From DTU024 sp964518875 (GTDB lineage Bacteria; Bacillota; Clostridia; Christensenellales; Aristaeellaceae): DNA of 64,000 nucleotides. The translations under genes were made by a program, and so were the position numbers. Of the stretch, positions 33,460 to 41,004 are shown piece after piece. The DNA lies in the NCBI GenBank assembly GCA_964518875.1, contig CAZFHI010000005.1, positions 1 to 64,000 on the forward strand, given 5' to 3'. Under the pieces are notes generated by a model. The model had not been told where the DNA came from and made no database searches. It saw only the letters and a program-made list of their open reading frames with translations. Each line of letters starts with the position of its first letter. The first letter of the stretch is position 1.

Positions 33460-33838
33460 GATAAGCTTTTCATTTGTATTATTGAAACAAAAGAATATCG
33501 CGGCGAAGCGTCGAATAATGCCGTTGAGTAATTTTGCATGCTTTTTAAAACGGCTTTATATTAAAATAAATTTTTTCGGCAATTAACCCCCGAAAGTAAA
33601 AATTTAAGCAGGTCCGCGCGACTTATCCCAAGCAGCTTGGCTGAAGCTTTTTGCTTGTCTTAGCGCTTTTAGAAAGTCTTTTACTTTTTATAACGCGTGG
33701 TTATAAGCGCAGGCGTTCTTTAAGGCGTTTTTTTATGATTAGACGGCTTATACTCATTATGCGTTTATTTTAATATACGTAATACAGTATTTTAACAAGC
33801 TCCACTATCCCGCGTCAGCATGTCTTTTAAGTAAAGCG
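33460..33838. other. Spacer between DUF3048 and the phage-like operon
   Basis: About 380 bp with no gene, AT-rich. A 7 bp stem TTATAAC/GTTATAA is at 33688-33706 without a T-run. No clear terminator for the holin gene was seen, and no attachment-site-like repeat or integrase remnant. Confidence 0.5.
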
Positions 33839-34297
33839 CTAATTCTTGTCTGCTGCGCCGCAGTTTTGCCCGCGGGGATTATTGTTAACGGCGTCGCTTT
33901 CCTCGCTCTTTCTTTCAAGCGCCCGCTTTACGTTTTTTGGGAAAGGCACGCCAAGCACCGCGGCGTTTTCAATAATGCTCAGCATTTCGTTAACACAGTA
34001 AAAGCCTATTACAGCGGAGCGCGAAAGCCCGTTAAGGCTGAGCATTTCATCAAGCGCGCCTGCCGCTATTACCATTATAACCATCATAAGCTTGCGGCTT
34101 ACTCCAAGGTACATCTGCCTTGAAGCGAACAGCCCGCTTTTTGTCGAAGCGCTTTTCCCTAAGAACGCGCACAAAAGACCCGTAACAAGGTCGAGCGCCA
34201 TAAGAAGAAACATCGCTTTAACAGGGCCGTCCCAGCCGCCTAATAGCCCCGCGAGCCATACGGCCGCGGCGCTTATTATCTGTCCCGCTTTTTTCAT
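33839..34297 (-). CDS. Phage holin (holin_4_1 / toxin-secretion holin family)
   Basis: A 152 aa membrane protein with about three to four helices: GQIISAAAVWLAGLLGG, KAMFLLMALDLVTGLLCAFL, LMMVIMVIAAGALDEML and AVIGFYCVNEMLSIIENAAV, then a charged tail. The D-L-x-T-G-L-L and 'N-E-x-L-S-I-x-E-N' features are typical of Gram-positive phage lysis holins. Its ATG overlaps the endolysin stop (ATGA) behind GGAGG. Holin plus endolysin means the system can lyse the host cell. Last gene of the nine-gene operon. Confidence 0.92.
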   Translation of the reverse strand: MKKAGQIISAAAVWLAGLLGGWDGPVKAMFLLMALDLVTGLLCAFLGKSASTKSGLFASRQMYLGVSRKLMMVIMVIAAGALDEMLSLNGLSRSAVIGFYCVNEMLSIIENAAVLGVPFPKNVKRALERKSEESDAVNNNPRGQNCGAADKN

Positions 34298-35070
34298 GTG
34301 TTTTTTTCCTCCAGCTTAATCAATCTGTTTTCTATATCGTTAAGCCTTAAAAAAACCGGCTTAACGTCGCATAACAGCGCTTTATACGCGCTTATGGAGG
34401 GCGTTTCAGTTAACGCCATGCCGCGGCTTTTCTGGTACCTCTGCATGGCCTTTCTGGTTTCGTTTCCGAATTTACCGTCCGCTCCGAAGCGCGGAAGGTC
34501 GAAGCCCGCCTTAATAAGCATTTCCTGCATTTTTTTAATGTCTATTTGATTATCGTTCGCTTTTTCAAGCCCGCAAGGCACGGCGTAATGCGTCCAGGGG
34601 TAGCTTTCAAATCTTGTTTTTATAACGCCTGAGCCGTGCCCTCTTGCGTCGACAACAAAGCCGTTCCCTAAGGATACCCCGACGTGCTTCATGGGGCTTC
34701 CGCCGCTTCTGAACACAACGCACAGCGTTGATTCGGCTTTTTTATCAACTGGTCCTTTGTACGCCCAGCTTCCCCTTAGCCACTGGCTTGAAGCGCCGCT
34801 TGGAAGGTTTATGTCAGCCTTTTGGAAGGCCCTTCTTACAAGCTGCGCGCAGTCAAACGACAGCTTGTTAAAGTACCTGCAGTCAGCGCAGCCGCTTTTA
34901 TAGCCGCTCAGAACCTGGCAGCTTTTCGTAATGGCTGAAGCGTATTCAGGGTACTGCATCATGCGCGCTTTCCTGTACTCCTTTGTGCACGGCTTGCCCG
35001 TAGCCCCGTACACATACGCCGCGCCAACGTTATTTATGCAAAAGTCTATTACAGCCTGGGCCTTTATCAT
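34294..35070 (-). CDS. Phage endolysin: NlpC/P60 peptidase with peptidoglycan-binding domain
   Basis: A 258 aa cell-wall hydrolase without a signal peptide, as expected for a holin-dependent endolysin. The NlpC/P60 domain (about 1-175) has LSFDCAQLVRRAFQKADINL with the catalytic Cys, MKHVGVSLGNGFVVDARGHG with the His, and WTHYAVPCG. A PG_binding_1 module follows at about 185-240 (IKKMQEMLIKAGF and FGNETRKAMQRYQKSRG). Start ATG 35070 overlaps the previous stop (ATGA), with GGGAGG upstream. It probably cuts peptide bonds of the host wall. Confidence 0.92.
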   Translation of the reverse strand: MIKAQAVIDFCINNVGAAYVYGATGKPCTKEYRKARMMQYPEYASAITKSCQVLSGYKSGCADCRYFNKLSFDCAQLVRRAFQKADINLPSGASSQWLRGSWAYKGPVDKKAESTLCVVFRSGGSPMKHVGVSLGNGFVVDARGHGSGVIKTRFESYPWTHYAVPCGLEKANDNQIDIKKMQEMLIKAGFDLPRFGADGKFGNETRKAMQRYQKSRGMALTETPSISAYKALLCDVKPVFLRLNDIENRLIKLEEKNT

Positions 35071-35462
35071 GCTATTTCCTCCCACACTATTAAAACGTTC
35101 CTGTATTTATCCCCGTGCACGAAAACCCTCGCGCTTTTTATTTTAGCGCTCATCTGTTTTTGTCCGCCGGATTCAGGGCTGTTAATTTCAATGGACGCGG
35201 CGCCGTCTATCGCGCTCAAAGCGTCTTTAACTTCCTGAGCGTCCATAAGGCACCATTCGGCGCTTATCTGGTATTTCATCTCTGGCGGATCGCCCGAAAC
35301 CCTGCCGTCTAATTTACAATATATAGGGATTTCATCTCTATGCCGTTTATTTTCAAAATATACTTCCTCCCGCATTGTGTCTGTAAGCGTTTCACGCTCC
35401 GTCAATATGCTCCGGCGTATTTTTAAAAGCAGCGCCAGAACCTGCTCTGCGTTTTTATTCAT
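35067..35462 (-). CDS. Unknown protein of the capsid operon (131 aa)
   Basis: A 131 aa soluble protein without membrane segments. The start ATG 35462 has GAGGAG at good distance; a longer frame to 35519 has no site. The N-terminal half is helical (EQVLALLLKIRRSILTERET) and the rest looks beta-rich (MKYQISAEWCLMDAQEVKDA then KIKSARVFVHGDKYRNVLIV). I do not recognise the family. The position between head-connector genes and the lysis pair is where phages usually encode tail proteins, so a small structural or minor tail role is possible. Confidence 0.75.
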   Translation of the reverse strand: MNKNAEQVLALLLKIRRSILTERETLTDTMREEVYFENKRHRDEIPIYCKLDGRVSGDPPEMKYQISAEWCLMDAQEVKDALSAIDGAASIEINSPESGGQKQMSAKIKSARVFVHGDKYRNVLIVWEEIA

Positions 35463-35472
35463 ATTTTTCTCC

Positions 35473-35796
35473 TCACGGTTCAGGCGGATAGTTCTTAGAC
35501 GTTCCCAAAGATACGGCAAGGTAGTAGCCCACCCGCCAAGCGAACTCCCTGTTGAGCCTGCGCCGCATTACGGCTTTTTCGCGAAACGCCGCCGTCTGCG
35601 CGGCGTCATACAAGGCTGAAATTACTGCTTCCTCGCTGAATTCCGCTTTAATTTTATTAAACTTCTGCTTTATATTTTCATTTTTCCTCGCTCCTCCTTT
35701 TACGGCTAAAAAGAGCAGCTCGTCCAGATCCGTAAACCTGTCTATATTCAATATTATATCGCTTCTTTTAAAACAAAGACGCGGCATATGCTTCAT
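35473..35796 (-). CDS. Unknown protein of the capsid operon (107 aa)
   Basis: A 107 aa basic, helical protein (pI high from RRRLNREFAWRVGYYLA near the end). Start ATG 35796 overlaps the preceding stop (ATGA) behind GGGAGG. Segments ILNIDRFTDLDELLFLAVKG and FSEEAVISALYDAAQTAAFR are predicted helices. Family unknown; a connector, chaperone or tail-assembly role would fit the position. Ten bases separate it from the next gene, the only junction of this operon without an overlap. Confidence 0.75.
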   Translation of the reverse strand: MKHMPRLCFKRSDIILNIDRFTDLDELLFLAVKGGARKNENIKQKFNKIKAEFSEEAVISALYDAAQTAAFREKAVMRRRLNREFAWRVGYYLAVSLGTSKNYPPEP

Positions 35797-36368
35797 TTGT
35801 TTTCCTCCCATATGTCAAGTATTATCTGGCTTGAGCCTTCCTTTTGCATAAGCTCCCTTAAAAGCCCTGCGTACGGCTTTTCGTCTATGCTTAAGCTTAC
35901 CTTTCCATTAAGCAAACATTCAGGTACGGGCTTCAGCATGGTGATTTTAAGCTTGTTTATGTCAAAATCCGCCGTTCTGTACTCCCCGTCGGCGTGCAGA
36001 ACAGGCGAAGAAGCTTTTTTAAGCTGCATATCAGAAACGCAGGAAAGCGTTTCGCCGTTAACTTTGACCGCCGTAAAGCTTCCTATTTTATACTTAAGAT
36101 AAAGCAGAAACGTTCCGCTGTCCCGCTCGCGCTCGCATTTTCTGTCGTAAGCGTAAAACCCGTATCCGGAAAGCCTGTCGTCGCATTCGTCTGAAAAAGC
36201 GTCGTTTTCTTCAGCGGACTTTGATCGAAGCAGTATCCACACTTCTTCCCTTCCGCGCGCCGTTTTAAGCGAAAAGCTTAAGGTAGGAAGGGGGAGGGCG
36301 AAAGCCGGCCCCCTGACTACCTGAGCCTTAATGGTTTTAAGAGCGTCGTAAAGCTCGGATTCAGTCAA
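35793..36368 (-). CDS. Unknown protein of the capsid operon (191 aa)
   Basis: A 191 aa protein with TTG start at 36368 overlapping the previous stop (TTGA) and GGAGG seven bases upstream. The N-terminus MTESELYDALKTIKAQVVRG recalls phage tail-completion/terminator proteins, and the rest is beta-rich (GTFLLYLKYKIGSFTAVKVN, ILDIWEENK at the end). The second half, from DFDINKLKITMLKPVPECLL, could be a separate domain. A tail terminator-like or neck protein is a guess from position; no motif proves it. Confidence 0.72.
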   Translation of the reverse strand: MTESELYDALKTIKAQVVRGPAFALPLPTLSFSLKTARGREEVWILLRSKSAEENDAFSDECDDRLSGYGFYAYDRKCERERDSGTFLLYLKYKIGSFTAVKVNGETLSCVSDMQLKKASSPVLHADGEYRTADFDINKLKITMLKPVPECLLNGKVSLSIDEKPYAGLLRELMQKEGSSQIILDIWEENK

Positions 36369-36682
36369 TTCATCGCCTCCGTTTCTATCTCCATGTGCGT
36401 AAAGTAGCGTCTCGCTTCCGTAACCCTGTATACGCGCTCGTCCCCGTCTATCTTGATCTTGTCGCCCTGTATGCAGTCCAGAAAACCTTCAGGTATAAGC
36501 ATCTGCCGCTCTATGGGCTTTAAGGTGTCGGGGTCGCGCCAGCGCCTCTGGTCTATCGGGTGGACGGTAGCGTAAAAAAACGTGTAAAGCTCGCTGCTTT
36601 CAGTTATGGCGCCTGTATCGCTTCTTGTGTAGACGACCTTAAAAAGTCTCGCTAATTTTCTATGCCGATAGCTCCTTCTCAC
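36365..36682 (-). CDS. Putative head-tail adaptor/closure protein (105 aa)
   Basis: A 105 aa small protein read from GTG 36682, which overlaps the previous stop (GTGA) with GGGGAGG upstream; an ATG at 36706 would give 113 aa without a site. The pattern, basic N-terminus, beta-rich middle (LFKVVYTRSDTG, YTFFYATVHPID) and GDKIKIDGDERVYRVTEA near the C-terminus, resembles head-closure proteins such as SPP1 gp16-like. Position right after the connector gene agrees. Family membership is probable, not certain. Confidence 0.72.
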   Translation of the reverse strand: MRRSYRHRKLARLFKVVYTRSDTGAITESSELYTFFYATVHPIDQRRWRDPDTLKPIERQMLIPEGFLDCIQGDKIKIDGDERVYRVTEARRYFTHMEIETEAMN

Positions 36683-36978
36683 AGGCCTACCCTCCCCACG
36701 CGCCACGCCTTAATTTCTGTAAGCAAATCATCTGGCAGGCCCTCAATACTAACTGAAAGGCTGCCTTCCTTTCTTTGCGTTTCGCCTTCAAGGCCTAAGC
36801 GGTTAAAGCGTATAACGGCAAGCCGCACAAGCGCGCCGCGCATTCCAATAGGCAGCACCGTTCTGTTCGTTAAAGCAAGCAGGGTTTCGTTAGCCCCCTC
36901 TAAAAGGGAAACAGCGAGGGAATCGCTTATCTGTTCCCCTGCGAGCGATTCCCTGAACTGTGTAAGCAAATCCGTCAT
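36679..36978 (-). CDS. Phage head-tail connector protein (gp6-like)
   Basis: A 99 aa protein of the head-tail connector (gp6-like/QLRG) type that sits on the portal ring. The characteristic C-terminal part ALVRLAVIRFNRLGLEGE, GSLSVSIEGLPDDLLTEIKA matches such proteins well; the N-terminal half is helical (LLTQFRESLAGEQISDSLAV). ATG 36978 overlaps the capsid stop (ATGA). In usual phages it follows the capsid gene, as here. No portal gene is present in the window. Confidence 0.85.
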   Translation of the reverse strand: MTDLLTQFRESLAGEQISDSLAVSLLEGANETLLALTNRTVLPIGMRGALVRLAVIRFNRLGLEGETQRKEGSLSVSIEGLPDDLLTEIKAWRVGRVGL

Positions 36979-38087
36979 GCCTTGTTAAGCGCTATAACAG
37001 CGTTCTTTACGGGCCTGCTCTTGCTGTCGAGAAGCAGCATGTGTATGTAGGCGCTGCTGCCGGCGGAAATGGGCGTGTCTTCTCCCAAGTACGGCTTTGC
37101 TGCGGTAATGGCGGTTCCAAACGTTCCCTTTGGCTTGTCGTCCGAGCTTAAAATATAGTGCCATTTAAGGCTGGATGACGGCGTCAAATTTTCAGGAACG
37201 AAAACGTAGGTTTCCCCCGCGTTTTCTCCTGGAACGCTTGAAAAGCCCTTGCCGCTTACGTCCTGAATATTTGTAAACTCTGTAACGGAAGCCACCCTTG
37301 CAGTATCGTACAAATAGCACGCGCAGTGCTTTGAGGCGTAAAGCGTCGAGCGCATGTAGTCAGGCTCCCTGTCTATTTCAAGCGTTGTGCCCTTTTTGTT
37401 CACTATGCGAAGCGCTCCCGGCTTTATAATAAAGTGCTGCTTTTCATGCGTTTCTTCGTTTTCCCTTATCCTGTTGGATATTATTATCTGGCAGCCCCAT
37501 ATTTCCCCGACTACGCCCGAGCATATCATCCTCTGTCCAAGGTCGCTCGCGCGTATGTAAGAAGGGTCTTTACGCAAGCTTGCAAAGCCAGCGGCGTCTG
37601 TAAAAAGCAGCTTTTTGCCTTCAAGCTCCTCGCCGAAAAGCGAAAGCGCGTCCGCCACCGCGTCGCTTGTAAGGCTTTCAGCGGCAAGCTTTCTGCGCAT
37701 GGGTATATTATCCAGCAGGGAATAAAGCTCCTCGTCCACCGCGTGATCTATGGAATAAGCCAGCTGCCTTGCAGCTTCCCCCACGGGGTCGCCAAAGCCT
37801 GAAAGCCTCGCTTCATCCGTAATGCACACGGCCTTGGCGTATTTTTTAACCCTGGCCTGCACAGTGTCTGCTGAAAGCAGTCCCGTAGTTACCTTGCCGT
37901 TTTCATCCACCTGCTCGGCCTTGCCAATGTAGCGGAAGCACGGGAACTTAAGCGTGTCTCCCGGCACGCCTTCAAGGGAATTGTCTGTTTCAGTTACGGG
38001 CAGAAGGCTTATCCTTCCGCCTAAAAACTGCTCTATTATGTCGCTTACGACTTCCGGTATTATTAAATCCTTGCTCTGCGTTATCAT
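36975..38087 (-). CDS. Phage major capsid protein (HK97-fold, N4-gp56-like)
   Basis: A 370 aa major head protein. The first ~270 residues carry the family layout: DLIIPEVVSDIIEQFLGGRI, GDTLKFPCFRYIGKAE, VKKYAKAVCITDEARLSGFG, EAARQLAYSIDHAVDEELYS, LFTDAAGFASLRKDPSYIRA and a GALRIVNKKGTTLEIDREPD E-loop-like part with CACYLYDTARVASVTE near the domain end. Residues ~275-370 form an extra domain (AGETYVFVPENLTPSSS...) that may be surface-decorating. ATG 38087 overlaps the scaffold stop (ATGA). Confidence 0.9.
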   Translation of the reverse strand: MITQSKDLIIPEVVSDIIEQFLGGRISLLPVTETDNSLEGVPGDTLKFPCFRYIGKAEQVDENGKVTTGLLSADTVQARVKKYAKAVCITDEARLSGFGDPVGEAARQLAYSIDHAVDEELYSLLDNIPMRRKLAAESLTSDAVADALSLFGEELEGKKLLFTDAAGFASLRKDPSYIRASDLGQRMICSGVVGEIWGCQIIISNRIRENEETHEKQHFIIKPGALRIVNKKGTTLEIDREPDYMRSTLYASKHCACYLYDTARVASVTEFTNIQDVSGKGFSSVPGENAGETYVFVPENLTPSSSLKWHYILSSDDKPKGTFGTAITAAKPYLGEDTPISAGSSAYIHMLLLDSKSRPVKNAVIALNKA

Positions 38088-38500
38088 ATAACCTCCTGAA
38101 AATTGTTTCTTATGTACGCCGCCGCCCTCTGCTTGTAGCTTGTTGGGCTTATTTCGGCTTCCCCCGTAACAGGGGCGTCAAGCGCGTTTCTTTTAAGCAG
38201 CTTTTCAAGCAGCGCTATGCTTTTTTCCATGTTTTCTTCCGTTTCCAATCTTACAAGATCTATCGCTTCAAAAGGTATGCTGCTTTTTTTAAGCTTTTCA
38301 AGCGCCTTGCTTTTTAACTCGCTCTTAAAAAATTCCCGCTCGCGCCTTATTAAATCCTTAAGCCTTTTTTCGTAGTCCTGTTCTTTAGCGTTTAAATTTT
38401 CTTTTAATTTTTCAACGCTTTCAAAATCCTGTTTTCCGCCGATTAATTCGTTTTCCTGCTCCTTGCAATCGCTTTCCTGCGGCAAAGCATTCTCTTCCAT
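38084..38500 (-). CDS. Phage scaffolding protein (DUF4355-like)
   Basis: A 138 aa highly charged coiled-coil protein: EKLKENLNAKEQDYEKRLKD, then LIRREREFFKSELKSKALEK and IPFEAIDLVRLETEENMEKS. This is the pattern of procapsid scaffolds placed directly ahead of the capsid gene in Gram-positive phages. AGGAGG precedes the ATG at 38500. It is the first gene of the nine-gene operon, 80 bp from the LexA box; the packaging genes (terminases, portal) that usually precede it are absent. Confidence 0.85.
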   Translation of the reverse strand: MEENALPQESDCKEQENELIGGKQDFESVEKLKENLNAKEQDYEKRLKDLIRREREFFKSELKSKALEKLKKSSIPFEAIDLVRLETEENMEKSIALLEKLLKRNALDAPVTGEAEISPTSYKQRAAAYIRNNFQEVI

Positions 38501-38571
38501 AAAACCTCCTTTTGCTTAATCCTTATTCCTTTTTAAAAATGGAATAAGCGTTTAAAATAAGCCTGCGCCAT

Positions 38572-38593
38572 ATTATAGACGAACATATGTTCC
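38572..38593 (-). promoter_or_regulatory. LexA-controlled promoter of the capsid operon
   Basis: CGAACATATGTTCC (38580-38593) matches the Gram-positive LexA/DinR consensus CGAACRNRYGTTYC at all 14 positions. A TATAAT -10 box follows on the minus strand (38577-38572), so LexA would cover the region between -35 and -10. No good -35 hexamer is seen at the usual distance (GAAGGA instead), which may mean an activator is also needed. Confidence 0.85.
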
Positions 38594-38646
38594 CTCCTTC
38601 CGAAAGCACATTACCACAAAACTTCTGGACATGGTGGGACAACTTA

Positions 38647-38675
38647 TTGTGCCCCCAGATTGTTTCAGGTATAAT
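38647..38675 (+). promoter_or_regulatory. Promoter of the phosphodiesterase gene
   Basis: TTGTGC (38647-38652), 17 bp spacer, TATAAT (38670-38675), about 27 bp ahead of ATG 38702. Confidence 0.55.
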
Positions 38676-38701
38676 GCTTTAAGAAAATCAGGAGGCGGCG
38701 T

Positions 38702-39772
38702 ATGGAAAACATAGTAAATTTAGCGAATTCCGTGCTTAAATATTTTGGCGTTCCAATATTGAACGACACTTTTCCCATGGCGGACAATCTGCTCGAAGGA
38801 TCAAAAAAGCACATGGTCGTAATAGTGCTTGACGGCATGGGAAGCTTTAACATGCTAAGCGCCTTTAAAAACAGCGGTTTTTTTATGAAAAACAAAATCT
38901 GCGATTACAGTTCCGTTTTCCCGCCGACGACCGTAGCCGCGACGGCGTCATACGATTCCGGCCTTTACCCTTCCCAGCACGCGCGCCTTGGCTGGACCAT
39001 GTATTACCCTGAACTTAACCAGAACGTCGAAGTGTATTCAAACAGGAATGAAAAAGGCGTAAGCGCCGCAGAATTTAACGCCGCCGAACGCTACACGCCC
39101 TATGTTTCTGTGTGCGAACGCATAAAAAAAACAGGGGCGGAAGCGTTTACGCTAAGCCCCTATGAAAAACCGTTTATAAAAAGCTATGATGAAATTTTAG
39201 ACAATATTCTTCTTTTGACTAAAAGCGAAACCCCGAGGTACATATACGCCTACTGGCCGGAACCTGACAGCATTATGCATAGAAAAGGCGTGCTTCATAA
39301 AGACGTTAAAGACAATATGCTGGAGCTTCAAAAAAAGACGGAAGCCTTCGCGCTCCGCCTTAAAAATACTTTCTGCTTTATAAGCGCGGACCACGGCCAT
39401 ATAGACGCGGACGGCCGCGTTTTAAAAGATTATCCCGACGTTTTTGATAATTTATTGCGTCTGCCAACTATCGAACAGCGCGCGCTTAACCTGTTCGCGA
39501 AAAAAGAACGCGAACAGGCTTTAAAGCGAGCCTTTGAAAACCATTTTGGCAACAGCTATACTTTGTTTTCAAGGGAAGAGGCGTTAAAAAACAAGCTGTT
39601 CGGCGAAACGCCCTTTAACGAGCGTCTTAAAGAATATTTAGGGGATTTTATAGCCGTCGCGAACACAGGCTTAACGCTTTTTAACTCAGAAAACCAGCTT
39701 AAGTGCCTTAAGGGCGTGCACGGCGGCGGCACGAAAGAAGAAAAAACCATACCTCTTATGCTGCTTCAGTAA
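38702..39772 (+). CDS. Alkaline phosphatase superfamily nucleotide pyrophosphatase/phosphodiesterase
   Basis: A 356 aa metalloenzyme without a signal peptide. Motifs VIVLDGMGSFNM (metal Asp), SSVFPPTTVAATASYDSGLY with the nucleophilic Thr, YWPEPDSIMHRKG and FISADHGHIDADG are the four metal/substrate blocks of the type I phosphodiesterase/nucleotide pyrophosphatase family; the late GVHGGGTKEE supplies the last His. ATG 38702 has GGAGG upstream. Monocistronic, divergent from the capsid operon. Substrate unknown. Confidence 0.88.
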   Translation: MENIVNLANSVLKYFGVPILNDTFPMADNLLEGSKKHMVVIVLDGMGSFNMLSAFKNSGFFMKNKICDYSSVFPPTTVAATASYDSGLYPSQHARLGWTMYYPELNQNVEVYSNRNEKGVSAAEFNAAERYTPYVSVCERIKKTGAEAFTLSPYEKPFIKSYDEILDNILLLTKSETPRYIYAYWPEPDSIMHRKGVLHKDVKDNMLELQKKTEAFALRLKNTFCFISADHGHIDADGRVLKDYPDVFDNLLRLPTIEQRALNLFAKKEREQALKRAFENHFGNSYTLFSREEALKNKLFGETPFNERLKEYLGDFIAVANTGLTLFNSENQLKCLKGVHGGGTKEEKTIPLMLLQ

Positions 39773-39830
39773 TTCTTGACCTTATGCATAAAATAAGATA
39801 GACTATGCATAATAAATAAAAGGGGCGTTT

Positions 39831-40988
39831 TTGCTTATGCAAAAAGACAGGTTTAAAAAAGCCGGGGACGGCGAAAGCCTTGTTTTTATAGCGCTGCTCG
39901 CGGCGCTTATTCTGTTTTTTTCATACAGAATGGGGCTTGTGAACTTTATAAACACGCTTATGAACACAGGCTATGACCTGCTTATAAATACGGTGCTGTA
40001 CCTTATGGCGGTAGCCGTAATAATAGGCGCGTTTTCTGCGCTTCTGTCTGAATTTGGCGTGGTCGCGATACTTAATAAGATATTATCCCCCGTTATGAAG
40101 CCGCTGTATAAAATGCCGGGGGCTTCCATTATGGCGGCGCTGCTTACGTACCTTTCGGACAACCCCGCAGTGCTTACGCTCGCAAAAGATGAAAACTTTA
40201 TAAAATACTTTAAAAAGAACCAGGTTCCCGCGCTCACAAACTTAGGCACCTCTTTCGGCATGGGGCTTATAATAAGCGTGTTCATGTCGGGGCTTAAGGG
40301 ACCGAACGGCGAAAGCTATATAAATTCTGTTCTTATAGGCAATTTAGGCGTAATAATAGGCAGCATAGTAAGCGTGCGCCTTATGCTGCATTTTACAAAG
40401 GACGGCTATAAAGAATTAGACAGCCCTAAAATTGATCCGGAAAACAAGCTTAACCTTAATTTGCGCAAGGTAAGGAAAGGCGGCGTTGGCAGCCGCTTTA
40501 TAAACGCGCTTATGGACGGAGGAAAGGCCGGCGTAAGCATGGGCGTCGCCATAATACCAGGGGTAGTTATAATATGCTCTTTCGTAATGCTGCTTAATTC
40601 AGGCGAACCGCAGGGCGGATACACTGGAAGCGCGTACGAGGGCGTGGCGCTGCTGCCGTGGCTTGGCCAAAAGCTTAATTTTATTTTAGGCCCTCTTCTG
40701 GGCTTTAAGTCTGACGCCGCCATTTCTGTGCCCATAACTGCTTTAGGCTCCGCCGGAGCCGCCATAAGCCTGGTTCCTAAAATGCTGTCCCAGGGCAAGT
40801 TCAACGGGGACAATATCGCCGTGTTTACCGCTATGTGCATGTGCTGGAGCGGCTATTTAAGCACGCATATAGCCATGATGGATTCCCTCGGCTGCCCGGA
40901 GCTTTCTGGAAAAGCCATACTTTCGCATACCATAGGGGGCTTAGCCGCCGGCATAAGCGCGCACCTTATATACTGCTTGTTAATGTAA
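39831..40988 (+). CDS. Nucleoside-recognition (Gate) domain membrane protein, CD0519/CD1768-like
   Basis: A 385 aa (383 aa if ATG 39837 is used) integral membrane protein with about nine helices. Typical parts are NTLMNTGYDLLINTVLYLMA, LLSEFGVVAILNKILSPVMK, LYKMPGASIMAALLTYLSDN and TNLGTSFGMGLIISVFMSGL, close to a family common in clostridia with a Gate/nucleoside-recognition fold. TTG 39831 and ATG 39837 both suit the AAAGGGG site. Function unknown; a transport role is likely from the fold. Confidence 0.8.
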   Translation: MLMQKDRFKKAGDGESLVFIALLAALILFFSYRMGLVNFINTLMNTGYDLLINTVLYLMAVAVIIGAFSALLSEFGVVAILNKILSPVMKPLYKMPGASIMAALLTYLSDNPAVLTLAKDENFIKYFKKNQVPALTNLGTSFGMGLIISVFMSGLKGPNGESYINSVLIGNLGVIIGSIVSVRLMLHFTKDGYKELDSPKIDPENKLNLNLRKVRKGGVGSRFINALMDGGKAGVSMGVAIIPGVVIICSFVMLLNSGEPQGGYTGSAYEGVALLPWLGQKLNFILGPLLGFKSDAAISVPITALGSAGAAISLVPKMLSQGKFNGDNIAVFTAMCMCWSGYLSTHIAMMDSLGCPELSGKAILSHTIGGLAAGISAHLIYCLLM

Positions 40989-41004
40989 CGCGTATCGGTG
41001 CGTT

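Noticed and set aside
33460..33838. Prophage attachment site or integrase remnant next to the capsid operon
   Set aside because: No tRNA gene, no direct repeat flanking the operon and no integrase-like frame was found.
33839..38500. Decaying prophage remnant
   Set aside because: All nine genes are open, with correct starts and coupled junctions and an intact LexA promoter; decay would show frameshifts or truncations.
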